Numbered from the stretch's first letter, positions 9,727 through 18,538 are shown. The stretch is DNA of 37,703 nucleotides from Pelagibacteraceae bacterium AG-390-M19 (GCA_003279765.1 QCHC01000003.1:10001-47703), one strand, 5' to 3'. Made by a program: numbers and translations. The notes: a model not told the origin generated them from the sequence alone.

Positions 9727-9752
9727 ATTGTTTAATACATATATTAAACAAT
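9727..9752. repeat. Perfect 11-bp inverted repeat in the argJ/secA spacer
   Basis: ATTGTTTAATA (9727-9737) and TATTAAACAAT (9742-9752) are exact reverse complements around a 4-nt centre, CATA. The repeat occupies much of the 65-bp divergent spacer, 14 bp from the argJ start and 27 bp from secA. It could be an operator or an mRNA hairpin. In DNA this AT-rich such palindromes also occur by chance. Confidence 0.55.
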
Positions 9753-9778
9753 ATAATTAAAGAATAAATCAAATAGTC

Positions 9779-12340
9779 ATGTTTAACCCACTTAACTTAA
9801 TTACAAAATTTATCAAATCTAGTAATCAAAAAGAACTAGATAGAATTGGAAAAATTGTAGAAAAAATAAATTCATATGAAGAACAATTCATAAAATTGGG
9901 CGACACAGATTTTCCAAAAAAAACAATTGAATTTAAAGATCAATTAAAAAATGGGAAAAGTTTAGATGAAATTCTACCTGAAGCATTTGCATTGGTAAGG
10001 GAAGCTGCAAAAAGAACAAGACAAGAAAGACACTTTGATGTTCAGCTAGTTGGGGGCGTAGTTCTTCATGAAGGTAAGATTGCTGAAATGAAAACAGGCG
10101 AAGGAAAAACGCTCACTATTGCTTTGGCAGCTTATTTAAATGCACTTTCTGAAAACGGAGTTCATATAGTAACTGTTAATGATTACTTGGCAAAAAGAGA
10201 CTCCATGGAAATGGGTATAATATATAATTTTCTAGGTCTTGCTTCTGGATTTATTAATAATGACCAAAATGATCTGGAGAGAAAGAAAAATTACAATTGT
10301 GATATTACATATGCAACTAACAGTGAGTTAGGATTTGATTATCTGAGAGATAATATGAAATTTTCTCAAAATGAAATGGTTCAAAGGTCTCATGCATTTT
10401 CAATCGTGGATGAAATAGATTCTTGTTTAATAGATGAAGCAAGAACTCCACTTGTAATTTCTGGAGCTGCAGATGATAAAACTTCAGAATACCTGGCAAT
10501 AAACAAACTTGTTAAAATTTTAAACAATAAAGATTTTGAGATTGATGAGAAAGAAAAAAGTATACTTTTAACAAATGAGGGAATTAATAATGTTGAAAAA
10601 CTTTTTTCTAATGCTGGTATATTAAAAAATGATAATTTTTATGACCCAGAGAATCTTCATTTAGTTCACCATGTAAATCAAGCACTCCGTGCAAATCACT
10701 TATTTGAAAAAGGAAAAGATTACATAGTAAAAGATGGAGTTCTTAAAATTATAGATGAACTAACTGGTAGAATTTTAGAAGGAAGAAGATTTGGAGATGG
10801 ACTTCATCAAGCTCTTGAAGCTAAAGAAAAAATTCAGATACAGGCTGAAAATCAAACTTTAGCATCTATTACCTATCAAAATTATTTTAAACTATATAAA
10901 AAAATATCAGGTTGTACTGGTACTGCTGTAACAGAATCTGAAGAATTTTTTGAAATATATAATCTTTCAGTAGTTGTAATTCCAACAAACAAAGAAATGA
11001 TCAGAAAGGACTATAATGATTTGATCTTTAGAACTGAAAAAGAAAAAAATGATGCGATAATTAACAAGATCATTGAAAAACATGAAAATGGTCAACCAAT
11101 TTTAGTTTTTACATCTAGTATCAACAAATCTGAAGTTTATTCTAAATTATTAAATGAAAAAAATATTAAACATGTAGTTTTAAATGCAAAGAACCATGAA
11201 AATGAAGCTGAAATTATTGCAAATGCTGGAAAAGAAAAATCTTTGATAATTACAACTAGTATTTCTGGTAGAGGTGTTGATATTCAGCTTGGTGGAAAAA
11301 AAGGATCAATTCCTGATGATCAATTAAAAATAGATAAAGAAAAAATTAAATCTCTTGGTGGCTTATTTGTAATTGGTACAGAAAGAATGGAGTCTAGAAG
11401 AGTAGACAATCAAGCAAGAGGAAGAGCTGGAAGACAAGGAGATCAAGGTAGTTCAGTATTTTATGTAAGTTTAGAAGATGATTTGATGAGAATTTTTGGC
11501 TCTGAATCTATGAATAATATGCTTGAAAAACTTGGTTTAAAAGACGGTGAAAGTATTGATCACCCTTGGATCAACAAAGCATTGGAAAGAGCTCAACAAA
11601 AAGTTGAAGCGAGAAATTTTGATATCAGAAAAACACTAATCAAATTTGACAATGTTTTAAATGACCAAAGACATGTTGTATTTTCTCAAAGAAAAAATGC
11701 AATGAATAGTGAAAATATTTTTGATTATTCTGACGAATTTTTAAAAGAAATATCAGAGGACTTGATAAAATTAAAAATTCAAAATTTATCTAATCCAAAA
11801 AGTAACGAATTTAACAATAAAGTTAGACAAATCGTTGGAAAAAGTTTTAATGATTCTGAACTTCAAAGTTTAATTTCTGCCAAGGATAATGAACTGAAAG
11901 ATCAAATATCTTCAAAATTTAATGAAACACGTAATGAGAGAATTAAAGTTCTAAACGAACAGCATGCAAAAGAAATTGAAAAAAGAATATTTTTGCAAAC
12001 AATTGATTTGAATTGGAAATCACATATACAATATTTAGAACAACTTAGACAAGTAATTGGATTAAGATCTTACGGTCAAAGAGATCCTTTGGTTGAATAT
12101 AAAAAAGAAGCTTTTGATTTATTTTCAAATTTATTAGAAAAACTAAAATTAGACTATGTTACAATTTTAATGAATTTAAAAGTAATTACTGAGTCTAATG
12201 AAGGTATCTCAAATTCAAATAAAATTAAACCATCTAACAATCCTAAATGTTTGTTGCTAATTCAAAAAAATCAAAAAATTGCAAGGAACGAGAGATGTGA
12301 AGCGACTGGAAAAAAATTCAAAAATTGCTGTGGAGCTTAG
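9779..12340 (+). CDS. secA: Preprotein translocase ATPase SecA
   Basis: The 853-residue motor that drives secretory proteins through SecYEG. Walker A TGEGKT is at 106-111 and the DEAD-like DEID at 211-214. The second helicase domain (ISGRGVDIQLGG, then RRVDNQARGRAGRQGD) and the helical scaffold/wing domains follow. Length is slightly short for an alphaproteobacterium because the linker before the C-tail is reduced. The C-terminal SEC-C zinc motif is degenerate: RNERCEATGKKFKNCCGA lacks the usual CxCxSG arrangement. The gene ends 6 bp from accA, which is convergent. Confidence 0.97.
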   Translation: MFNPLNLITKFIKSSNQKELDRIGKIVEKINSYEEQFIKLGDTDFPKKTIEFKDQLKNGKSLDEILPEAFALVREAAKRTRQERHFDVQLVGGVVLHEGKIAEMKTGEGKTLTIALAAYLNALSENGVHIVTVNDYLAKRDSMEMGIIYNFLGLASGFINNDQNDLERKKNYNCDITYATNSELGFDYLRDNMKFSQNEMVQRSHAFSIVDEIDSCLIDEARTPLVISGAADDKTSEYLAINKLVKILNNKDFEIDEKEKSILLTNEGINNVEKLFSNAGILKNDNFYDPENLHLVHHVNQALRANHLFEKGKDYIVKDGVLKIIDELTGRILEGRRFGDGLHQALEAKEKIQIQAENQTLASITYQNYFKLYKKISGCTGTAVTESEEFFEIYNLSVVVIPTNKEMIRKDYNDLIFRTEKEKNDAIINKIIEKHENGQPILVFTSSINKSEVYSKLLNEKNIKHVVLNAKNHENEAEIIANAGKEKSLIITTSISGRGVDIQLGGKKGSIPDDQLKIDKEKIKSLGGLFVIGTERMESRRVDNQARGRAGRQGDQGSSVFYVSLEDDLMRIFGSESMNNMLEKLGLKDGESIDHPWINKALERAQQKVEARNFDIRKTLIKFDNVLNDQRHVVFSQRKNAMNSENIFDYSDEFLKEISEDLIKLKIQNLSNPKSNEFNNKVRQIVGKSFNDSELQSLISAKDNELKDQISSKFNETRNERIKVLNEQHAKEIEKRIFLQTIDLNWKSHIQYLEQLRQVIGLRSYGQRDPLVEYKKEAFDLFSNLLEKLKLDYVTILMNLKVITESNEGISNSNKIKPSNNPKCLLLIQKNQKIARNERCEATGKKFKNCCGA

Positions 12341-12346
12341 TGATTT

Positions 12347-13441
12347 TTAAATTAATAAAAACATAGAAGCTATCAATAACAAACCTGCACCAATACCAAA
12401 TAATAATTTTTTTGATTTAAAAATATAATCAAAATTATTTTTCTTAATACTCAAATTACTTAAATCCTCTGAATTATTCATAAAACCATCATTTCTTCCT
12501 ATTTTTAAGAACTTATTTTTTCTTTCATTCATTATATCTTCTGATGTCATTTCTTTATATTGATTTAAGTTTTTAGAAATAGATTTTCTAATATTATCTA
12601 TCATCAAGTCTCTATCCCTATGAGCACCACCTAAAGGTTCTGGAATTATTTCATCAATAACTTTTAATTTTAATAAATCTTTTGCGGAAAGCTTCATTGC
12701 TTTTGCTGCATCAAGCATTTTTTTTGGATCTCTCCATAATATAGTTGCACAGCCTTCGGGAGATATAACTGAATAAATGGCATTTTCTAACATGATAACT
12801 TTATTCGACGATGCTAATGCAATCGCGCCACCTGAACCACCTTCACCTATAATTATTGCAATAGTTGGCACCTTGAGTTCCATGCAACATTCAATTGATT
12901 TTGCTATTGCCTCAGCTTGACCTCTTTCCTCTGCACCAACACCAGGATAAGCACCTGGCGTATCTATAAAAGAGATAATTGGAATATTAAATTTATTAGC
13001 CAAATTCATTAATCGAATAGTTTTTCTGTAACCCTCGGGTCGCATCATCCCAAAATTTCTTTCAATTCTGCTATCTAAATTTTCACCCTTTTCTTGACCA
13101 ATAACTAAAACAGACTGACCACTAAATTTTGCAAAACCTGTAAGTACAGATTTATCTTCACCATAATAACGGTCTCCAGATAGAGAAATAAAATCTTCGA
13201 ATAAATTATCTATGAAAAATTTAGACTTTGGTCTGTCTTCATGTCTTGCAACCATGGTGGTTTGCCATGGATCTAGGTTTGAATATATATCATTTAATTT
13301 TTGATCTAACTCAACTTGTGTGCTTGAAATTTTTTGTGTGTCCACCTCTGATAATCCTTCTTGATTATAAGGATCTTTTAATTTTTCCAATTCTATTTCT
13401 AAATCTTTAATCTCGTTCTCAAAGTTAAGATAATTTTTCAT
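12347..13441 (-). CDS. accA: Acetyl-CoA carboxylase carboxyltransferase alpha subunit with C-terminal membrane helix
   Basis: The alpha half of the carboxyltransferase that makes malonyl-CoA for fatty-acid synthesis; the beta half is accD at 34.8 kb. The catalytic core matches AccA end to end (residues 1-320), including PEGYRK, FIDTPGAYPG, EGGSGGAIA and SPEGCATILWRD. The family normally stops near here (about 317-320 residues). This protein continues to 364 with a polar linker (321-340), a basic KSKK, and a 19-residue hydrophobic helix at the extreme C-terminus (346-364), so it looks tail-anchored. A possible -10 (TATAAC, complement of 13448-13453) lies only 6 nt before the ATG, hinting at a near-leaderless message. 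Confidence 0.95.
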   Translation of the reverse strand: MKNYLNFENEIKDLEIELEKLKDPYNQEGLSEVDTQKISSTQVELDQKLNDIYSNLDPWQTTMVARHEDRPKSKFFIDNLFEDFISLSGDRYYGEDKSVLTGFAKFSGQSVLVIGQEKGENLDSRIERNFGMMRPEGYRKTIRLMNLANKFNIPIISFIDTPGAYPGVGAEERGQAEAIAKSIECCMELKVPTIAIIIGEGGSGGAIALASSNKVIMLENAIYSVISPEGCATILWRDPKKMLDAAKAMKLSAKDLLKLKVIDEIIPEPLGGAHRDRDLMIDNIRKSISKNLNQYKEMTSEDIMNERKNKFLKIGRNDGFMNNSEDLSNLSIKKNNFDYIFKSKKLLFGIGAGLLLIASMFLLI

Positions 13442-13550
13442 AATATGGTTATAGCGGATCGTTAATTCATAAAAAAGGCAATAAAATGATATTTAATTTA
13501 AAGTGTGATTGTTATTATTGACTCTTTTATAGAAGAGGGTACATATTTCA

Positions 13551-13698
13551 CTATCGGGAGAGACTATTAGATTTAGCACCGAAGGAGCAACCACCCCGGA
13601 AACTCTCAGGTAAAAAGGACCGATAGTTGCATAACACTCTGGAAAGAGAATTAATTCCGCCGAAGGAGCAAAACTCTCAGGCAAAAATACAGATGGGG
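13551..13698 (+). promoter_or_regulatory. Tandem glycine riboswitch
   Basis: Two glycine aptamers in series precede glcB. Aptamer 1 is closed by CTATCGG (13551-13557) with CCGATAG (13620-13626) and carries GCACCGAAGGAGCAA and AACTCTCAGG. Aptamer 2 (about 13635-13698) repeats the core GCCGAAGGAGCAA and AACTCTCAGGCAAAAA, with TCTG (13638-13641) pairing CAGA (13690-13693). No intrinsic terminator follows. The 3' P1 strand runs into AGATGGGG 13-20 nt before the start codon, so control at translation initiation is plausible. A glycine switch on malate synthase is known from SAR11, where glycine was reported to activate it. Confidence 0.95.
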
Positions 13699-13711
13699 TA
13701 ATTTTAGTGAT

Positions 13712-15874
13712 ATGCAGGAAAAATATATAAATATAAATACTTTAAGAGTATCTGAAAAACTTTCTCAGTTTATTAGCGAAGAGCTATTAAAAGAAACAGA
13801 TCTATCTGTTGATAATTTTTGGTCAGGGTTCGAGAAAACAATTAATGAATTAGCACCTAAAAATAAAGAATTAATAAACATAAGAGAAGACTTACAAAAA
13901 CAAATAGATAATTGGCATATAAAAAATAAGGGAAAAGAATTTAATTTATCAGAATACAAAAAATTTCTAAAAAAAATTGGCTATCTGAGAGAAGAAGGTG
14001 ATGATTTTGAAATAGCAACTCAAAATGTTGATGAGGAAATAACAAGTATTGCTGGACCTCAACTTGTGGTGCCAGTAATGAATGCGAGATACGCATTAAA
14101 TGCAGCTAATGCTAGATGGATGAGCATGTACGATAGTCTGTATGGAACAGATGTAATTGAACAATCAGAAGATAGCGTATCTGAAAGATACGATCCATTA
14201 AGAGGAGAAATGGTAATAAAATATGGAAGAGATTATTTAGATAAATATTTTCCATTAGCAGGATTAAGTTGGCAAAAAATTACAAGTTTTGCGGTTAAGT
14301 ATGGAAAATTTAAGGCTTTAAAAGGTGCTGATATTTATGATTTAGTAGATGAGAATAAATTTATTGGTCATAGAGGTGAAGCTGACAACCCGGCTGCTAT
14401 AATTTTAAAAAATAACAATTTACATATAGAAATTTTAAAAGACTCAAGAGCTTTTGCTGCTCAACAAGATCATGCTGGGATTAGTGACATAATTTTAGAA
14501 TCTGCGGTGTCAACTATCTGTGATAACGAAGATAGTGTAGCTGCAGTAGATGCGGGAGATAAAATTATCTGTTATAGAAATTGGCTAGGTCTGATGAAAG
14601 GTGATCTAAAATCAAAATTTGAAAAAGAAGGAAAATTATTTGAGAGAAAACTTAACCCTAATAGAAGCTATATTTCAAAAGATGGAAAAGGTTTAAAGCT
14701 TCATGGAAGAAGTTTACTACTAGTTAGAAATGTTGGTCACTTAATGACCAATCCTTCAATAATTTTAAAAGATGGTAGTGAAGTTCCAGAAGGAATAATG
14801 GATGCATTCATTACTACAGCTGCAGCTCTTCATGATATTAAGAAAAAAACCAATTCAAGAACTGGCTCTATTTATATCGTGAAGCCAAAAATGCATGGAC
14901 CAGATGAAACTGCATTTACTGATTTACTTTTCTCAAAAGTAGAAGAAGTTTTAGGTTTGCCAAAATACACCTGTAAGATTGGAATAATGGATGAAGAAAG
15001 AAGAACCTCAGCTAATTTAAAAGAGTGTATTAGATCCTTAAAAAATAGAGTTTTCTTTATAAACACTGGTTTTCTAGACAGAACTGGTGATGAAATGCAC
15101 ACCTCTATGGAAGCTGGTCCAATGATTAAAAAAGGTGACATGAAAACTTCAAAATGGATTACAGCCTATGAAAACAACAATGTTGACATTGGTTTAAAAT
15201 GTGGATTTTCTGGAAAAGCTCAAATTGGAAAAGGAATGTGGGCAATGCCTGATAAAATGAAAGATATGATGGAGCAAAAAACTGGACATTTAAAAGCTGG
15301 CGCAAATTGTGCATGGGTTCCATCTCCAACTGCTGCGGCTTTGCATGCACTACATTATCATGAAATAAATATTTTTGATGAACAACAAAAAATTAAAAAT
15401 AGAGAACAAGCAAAGCTTGATGATCTTTTAACAATACCTACTGCTGATAGACCAAATTGGTCTGTAGATGAAATTAATAAAGAAATTTCTAACTCAGCTC
15501 AAACTTTATTAGGTTATGTTGTGAGATGGATCGATCAAGGAGTTGGGTGTTCCAAAGTACCAGATATAAATAACGTGGGTTTGATGGAAGATAGAGCCAC
15601 ACTTAGAATTTCATCTCAACATATTGCGAATTGGATACATCACGGAATTACAACAAAAATTCAAGTTGTAGAAATTCTTAAAGACATGGCTAAAATCGTA
15701 GATGATCAAAATAAAAATGACTCTAATTACGTAAGAATGAGTGATAACTTTGAAAATTCAATTGCATTTCAAACTGCATGTGATTTAGTATTTAAAGGAA
15801 AAGAACAACCATCTGGTTATACTGAACCCTTACTACATTTAAATAGACTTACTAAAAAGTCTAATCTGAATTAG
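13712..15874 (+). CDS. glcB: Malate synthase G
   Basis: A 720-residue monomeric malate synthase condensing glyoxylate with acetyl-CoA to malate. The G-type length and the motifs GKGMWAMPDKM, KAGANCAWVPSPTAAALHAL, GVGCSKVPDI and LMEDRATLRISSQH are all present; the last holds the catalytic Asp. The tandem glycine riboswitch immediately upstream ties expression to glycine, which fits use of glycine-derived glyoxylate as a carbon source. The 3' end overlaps convergent recR by 14 bp. Confidence 0.97.
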   Translation: MQEKYININTLRVSEKLSQFISEELLKETDLSVDNFWSGFEKTINELAPKNKELINIREDLQKQIDNWHIKNKGKEFNLSEYKKFLKKIGYLREEGDDFEIATQNVDEEITSIAGPQLVVPVMNARYALNAANARWMSMYDSLYGTDVIEQSEDSVSERYDPLRGEMVIKYGRDYLDKYFPLAGLSWQKITSFAVKYGKFKALKGADIYDLVDENKFIGHRGEADNPAAIILKNNNLHIEILKDSRAFAAQQDHAGISDIILESAVSTICDNEDSVAAVDAGDKIICYRNWLGLMKGDLKSKFEKEGKLFERKLNPNRSYISKDGKGLKLHGRSLLLVRNVGHLMTNPSIILKDGSEVPEGIMDAFITTAAALHDIKKKTNSRTGSIYIVKPKMHGPDETAFTDLLFSKVEEVLGLPKYTCKIGIMDEERRTSANLKECIRSLKNRVFFINTGFLDRTGDEMHTSMEAGPMIKKGDMKTSKWITAYENNNVDIGLKCGFSGKAQIGKGMWAMPDKMKDMMEQKTGHLKAGANCAWVPSPTAAALHALHYHEINIFDEQQKIKNREQAKLDDLLTIPTADRPNWSVDEINKEISNSAQTLLGYVVRWIDQGVGCSKVPDINNVGLMEDRATLRISSQHIANWIHHGITTKIQVVEILKDMAKIVDDQNKNDSNYVRMSDNFENSIAFQTACDLVFKGKEQPSGYTEPLLHLNRLTKKSNLN

Positions 15875-16478
15875 AAACTAAATTAGACCGATTTTTAAAA
15901 GCAGAAAATAAAGTCCCATCGTCTAAACTTTCAATTTCACCGCCAACAGGTAACCCTTGTGCAAGTTTTGTAATTTTTACGTTAGAATTCTTTAAGCTAT
16001 CTTGTATGTAGTAAGCAGTAGTTTGACCTTCAACAGTTGCACTTGTAGCTAATATAACTTCTTCTATTTTATCTTTTTTAACTCTCTCTACCAAAGAGTT
16101 AATCAGCAAGTCTTCCTTTTTTTGCCCAACTGATGAAATTGTGCCACCTAAAATATGAAAATATCCTGTAAATATATTTGAACTTTCTATACTCCATTGA
16201 TCAGAGATATTCTCAACAACACAAATTTTATCATATTTTTTATCAATTATTTTACAATACTCGTAAGTACATTCAACAGAGTTAGATTTTAAAATACCGC
16301 AAATTTTACATCTAGAAATATTTTTGTATACCTCAGCAAGGGTTTTTGCTAATGGCTTAACCAGTTCATCACGGTTGTTTATCAATTTTAATACAATCCT
16401 TTTTGCTGATTTTGGTCCCAGACCTGGTAACTTTGATATTAATTTAATAAGTTCGTCTATCTCTATGGAATTTTGCAT
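15861..16478 (-). CDS. recR: Recombination mediator RecR
   Basis: A 205-residue DNA-binding ring protein of the RecFOR pathway. The N-terminal helix-hairpin-helix (KLPGLGPKSAKRI) is followed by a four-Cys zinc finger (C57, C60, C70, C75) and a Toprim domain (ILATSATVEGQTTAYYI), then the C-terminal GLPVGGEIESLDDGT signature. The second Cys pair is spaced C-x4-C rather than the C-x2-C I expect from E. coli. It is third in the conserved dnaX-ybaB-recR cluster, 3 nt after ybaB. Confidence 0.95.
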   Translation of the reverse strand: MQNSIEIDELIKLISKLPGLGPKSAKRIVLKLINNRDELVKPLAKTLAEVYKNISRCKICGILKSNSVECTYEYCKIIDKKYDKICVVENISDQWSIESSNIFTGYFHILGGTISSVGQKKEDLLINSLVERVKKDKIEEVILATSATVEGQTTAYYIQDSLKNSNVKITKLAQGLPVGGEIESLDDGTLFSAFKNRSNLVSNSD

Positions 16479-16481
16479 AAA

Positions 16482-16799
16482 TTAAAGTGGCCACTTAAAA
16501 CCAGGTATTCCAAATCCACCAGTAGCTTTTGATATCTCTTCTGATGTTTTCGACTTTAGCTGCGATTTAGCATTGTTATGCGCAGCTACAATTAAATCTT
16601 CTATTATTGACTTGTCTTCTTTCATTATTTCATCTGATAATTTAATTGATTGCATTTCACCTTCTCCATCTAAGACAATTTTTGCTGAATTTGAGCCAGA
16701 AACGCCCTCTACTCTTATTTCTTTAATTTTTTGCTGACTCTCTTTCATCTTTGCTTCAAGTTCTTTTGCTTTGTCTAATATTTTATTAAAATCAGTCAT
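16482..16799 (-). CDS. ybaB: YbaB/EbfC family nucleoid-associated protein
   Basis: A 105-residue dimeric DNA-binding protein of the YbaB/EbfC family. The N-terminal amphipathic coiled-coil helix (KILDKAKELEAKMKESQQKI) is followed by the beta-strand core and a Gly-rich tail ending GFGIPGFKWPL. It overlaps dnaX by 8 bp and precedes recR, the standard bacterial arrangement. Its role in DNA replication or repair is suggested by context and not proven for the family. Confidence 0.93.
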   Translation of the reverse strand: MTDFNKILDKAKELEAKMKESQQKIKEIRVEGVSGSNSAKIVLDGEGEMQSIKLSDEIMKEDKSIIEDLIVAAHNNAKSQLKSKTSEEISKATGGFGIPGFKWPL

Positions 16800-18438
16800 T
16801 ATCTTTGTCCTCCTTACTTATCGATTTAACGTCTACTAGTTCTGCATCAGGAAAGTTTTCCATAAAATTTTTATAAATTTCAGTTTTTTTAACTTTTTCA
16901 ATTAATATTTTTTTTTCATTTTCTTTCTTTTCTCTAATTGAAAGATCTCCTTTTGATTTGCTGAGTGTGATAATCCATCTTTCTTTAGTCCAATCAAAAA
17001 GCTTTGTTGAAAGATTTTTTACAAAATCTTTATCAAGACTATCATTAAATGAAATCTCAATCCTATTTTTTTCAAATTTTACCAAATTGACATTTTTCTC
17101 TAATTCAAATTTAAGTTTTAATTCTTTTTTACTTGTACAAACAGCAATTAATTCATCAAAAGAATTAATTTGAGTTTTGATTTCTGCTTTAACTTCAGTT
17201 TGTATTTCTGGATTCTTTTTTTCTTCTTGAGAGATATTTTTTATTTGATCAATAATTTTAGTCTCTGTTTTTGTCTCAATTTTGCTAGTTGAATTTTCTT
17301 GTTTAGGTTTTGTATCTAATTGTTTAATTTGTTTTACAGAACTTAAGTGCATTAATCTAATTAAAAACATTTCAATTGATAAATGTTGATTTGAAACAAT
17401 ATCTAATTCTTCTAATGATTTGATAGAAAACTGCCAAAATAAAATTAATACATCTGGTTGGATTTGATTAGAAATATTTTTTATTTTATTAAATTCTTCA
17501 TCATTAAGAGAAAAATTAGTGCTTTCTAAAGTAAGGGAATTTATATTTTTAAAGTAATATAATAATTCTAGAAAATCATTTAAAAATATTTTTGGTTCAA
17601 CTCCCTGATCATATATTTTTCTATAAATCTTTATTACCTTTTCTTCTTCTCCTCTTAATATCAATTCAAACAAATCAATTAATTGTGATTTATCAAAATA
17701 ACCAAAAATCTTTTGAGCAGAACTTAAATCTAGTTCTTTATCAGTATCTAAACTCAATAATGCTCTATCTAATAGAGATAATGCATCTCTTACTGAGCCT
17801 TCAGATATTTTTACAATTAATTTTAAAGCGTCATCCGTAACTTTTCCGTTTTCTTTATCTTTAATTTTTTTTATAAAATTTAATAGTTCAGAAGATTTGA
17901 TCCTTGAAAGATCAAAACGCTGACACCTAGAAACAACTGTTATAGGAATTTTTTTTATTTCTGTTGTAGCAAATATAAATTTTAAATATGAAGGTGGCTC
18001 TTCCAATGTTTTTAATAAAGCATTAAATGCTTGTTTACTTAACATATGAACTTCATCGATTATGAAAATCTTATACTTCGCGGAAGTTGGTCCGTATCTA
18101 GAAAACTCTATTAAATCTCTAACATCATCTACCCCTGTCTTGCTAGCTGCATCCATTTCAAGTACATCTATGTGACTTGAGTTAGTTATCGCATCGCAAT
18201 TATCACATTTTACTTTGCATTTATTTTCTATTCCGTTTGAACAATTTAATATTTTTGCAACAATCCTTGCAGTTGTAGTTTTTCCAATCCCTCTTATACC
18301 TGTAAACAAATATGCATTAGGAATTTTGTCAGCTTTTATTGAATTTATAATTGTTTCAGCAACAACCTCTTGACCAATAAGATCATCAAAATTTTGAGGT
18401 CTATATTTAAGAGCTAGTACTTTTGAGTTATTATTCAT
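16792..18438 (-). CDS. dnaX: DNA polymerase III subunits gamma/tau
   Basis: A 548-residue clamp-loader ATPase. Walker A GIRGIGKTT is at 47-55, four zinc-ligand Cys at 66, 74, 78 and 81, Walker B IIDEVH at 127-131, and the SRC sensor motif at 170-172. The collar domain ends near 365. A Lys/Glu-rich linker (370-420) and a tau-type C-terminal domain follow. In the linker an in-frame A-AAA-AAG heptamer may allow a 414-residue gamma form. The start codon lies only about 10 nt after the SRP RNA gene, so both probably share a promoter. No Shine-Dalgarno is visible. Confidence 0.96.
   Translation of the reverse strand: MNNNSKVLALKYRPQNFDDLIGQEVVAETIINSIKADKIPNAYLFTGIRGIGKTTTARIVAKILNCSNGIENKCKVKCDNCDAITNSSHIDVLEMDAASKTGVDDVRDLIEFSRYGPTSAKYKIFIIDEVHMLSKQAFNALLKTLEEPPSYLKFIFATTEIKKIPITVVSRCQRFDLSRIKSSELLNFIKKIKDKENGKVTDDALKLIVKISEGSVRDALSLLDRALLSLDTDKELDLSSAQKIFGYFDKSQLIDLFELILRGEEEKVIKIYRKIYDQGVEPKIFLNDFLELLYYFKNINSLTLESTNFSLNDEEFNKIKNISNQIQPDVLILFWQFSIKSLEELDIVSNQHLSIEMFLIRLMHLSSVKQIKQLDTKPKQENSTSKIETKTETKIIDQIKNISQEEKKNPEIQTEVKAEIKTQINSFDELIAVCTSKKELKLKFELEKNVNLVKFEKNRIEISFNDSLDKDFVKNLSTKLFDWTKERWIITLSKSKGDLSIREKKENEKKILIEKVKKTEIYKNFMENFPDAELVDVKSISKEDKDND
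17215..17221 (-). promoter_or_regulatory. Candidate programmed -1 frameshift heptamer in dnaX
   Basis: On the minus strand codons 406-408 (GAA AAA AAG) contain the heptamer A-AAA-AAG in the correct zero-frame phase, the same slippery sequence used by E. coli dnaX. A -1 slip would add six codons (E-S-R-N-T-N) and then stop at TGA, giving a 414-residue gamma-like product. No upstream Shine-Dalgarno-like stimulator or close stem-loop is obvious. A 9-bp perfect inverted repeat lies further downstream (about 17144-17170). A-runs are common in this genome, so chance is a real alternative. Confidence 0.35.
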
Positions 18439-18448
18439 AAATTTTTAA

Positions 18449-18535
18449 GGAGACTAGAACCTGAATAACTGTCTCTACGACTGCTTCTGTTAAGATCTGG
18501 TCGGGTTCAAGCAGCATCCACCTCTAGCCTCCACA
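18449..18535 (-). ncRNA. ffs: Signal recognition particle RNA (4.5S type)
   Basis: The minus strand holds the SRP helix-8 core: CCAG, then ATCT-TAAC-AGA, then AGCAG. This corresponds to the conserved CAGG/AGCAG internal loop and a tetraloop UAAC (18489-18492) of the URRC class closed by UCU/AGA. The ends pair as a 10-bp terminal stem (18523-18532 with 18449-18458, one G-U). A promoter lies just upstream. The exact ends are estimated to within a few nucleotides. The RNA binds Ffh and targets membrane proteins. It sits directly before dnaX. Confidence 0.9.
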
Positions 18536-18538
18536 TCC

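Noticed and set aside
13518..13547. TTGACT...CATATT as the glcB promoter
   Set aside because: The predicted start would fall at or inside the first riboswitch stem, so I do not trust it; the true promoter is probably further upstream but no clear pair stands out.
13493..13684. 63-codon open frame on the minus strand
   Set aside because: It is the antisense of the glycine riboswitch; the RNA structure explains the sequence.
16895..16925. A9 run near dnaX codon 520 as a Thermus-like slippage site
   Set aside because: It lies near the end of the tau C-terminal domain, so slippage there would not give a gamma-sized product.
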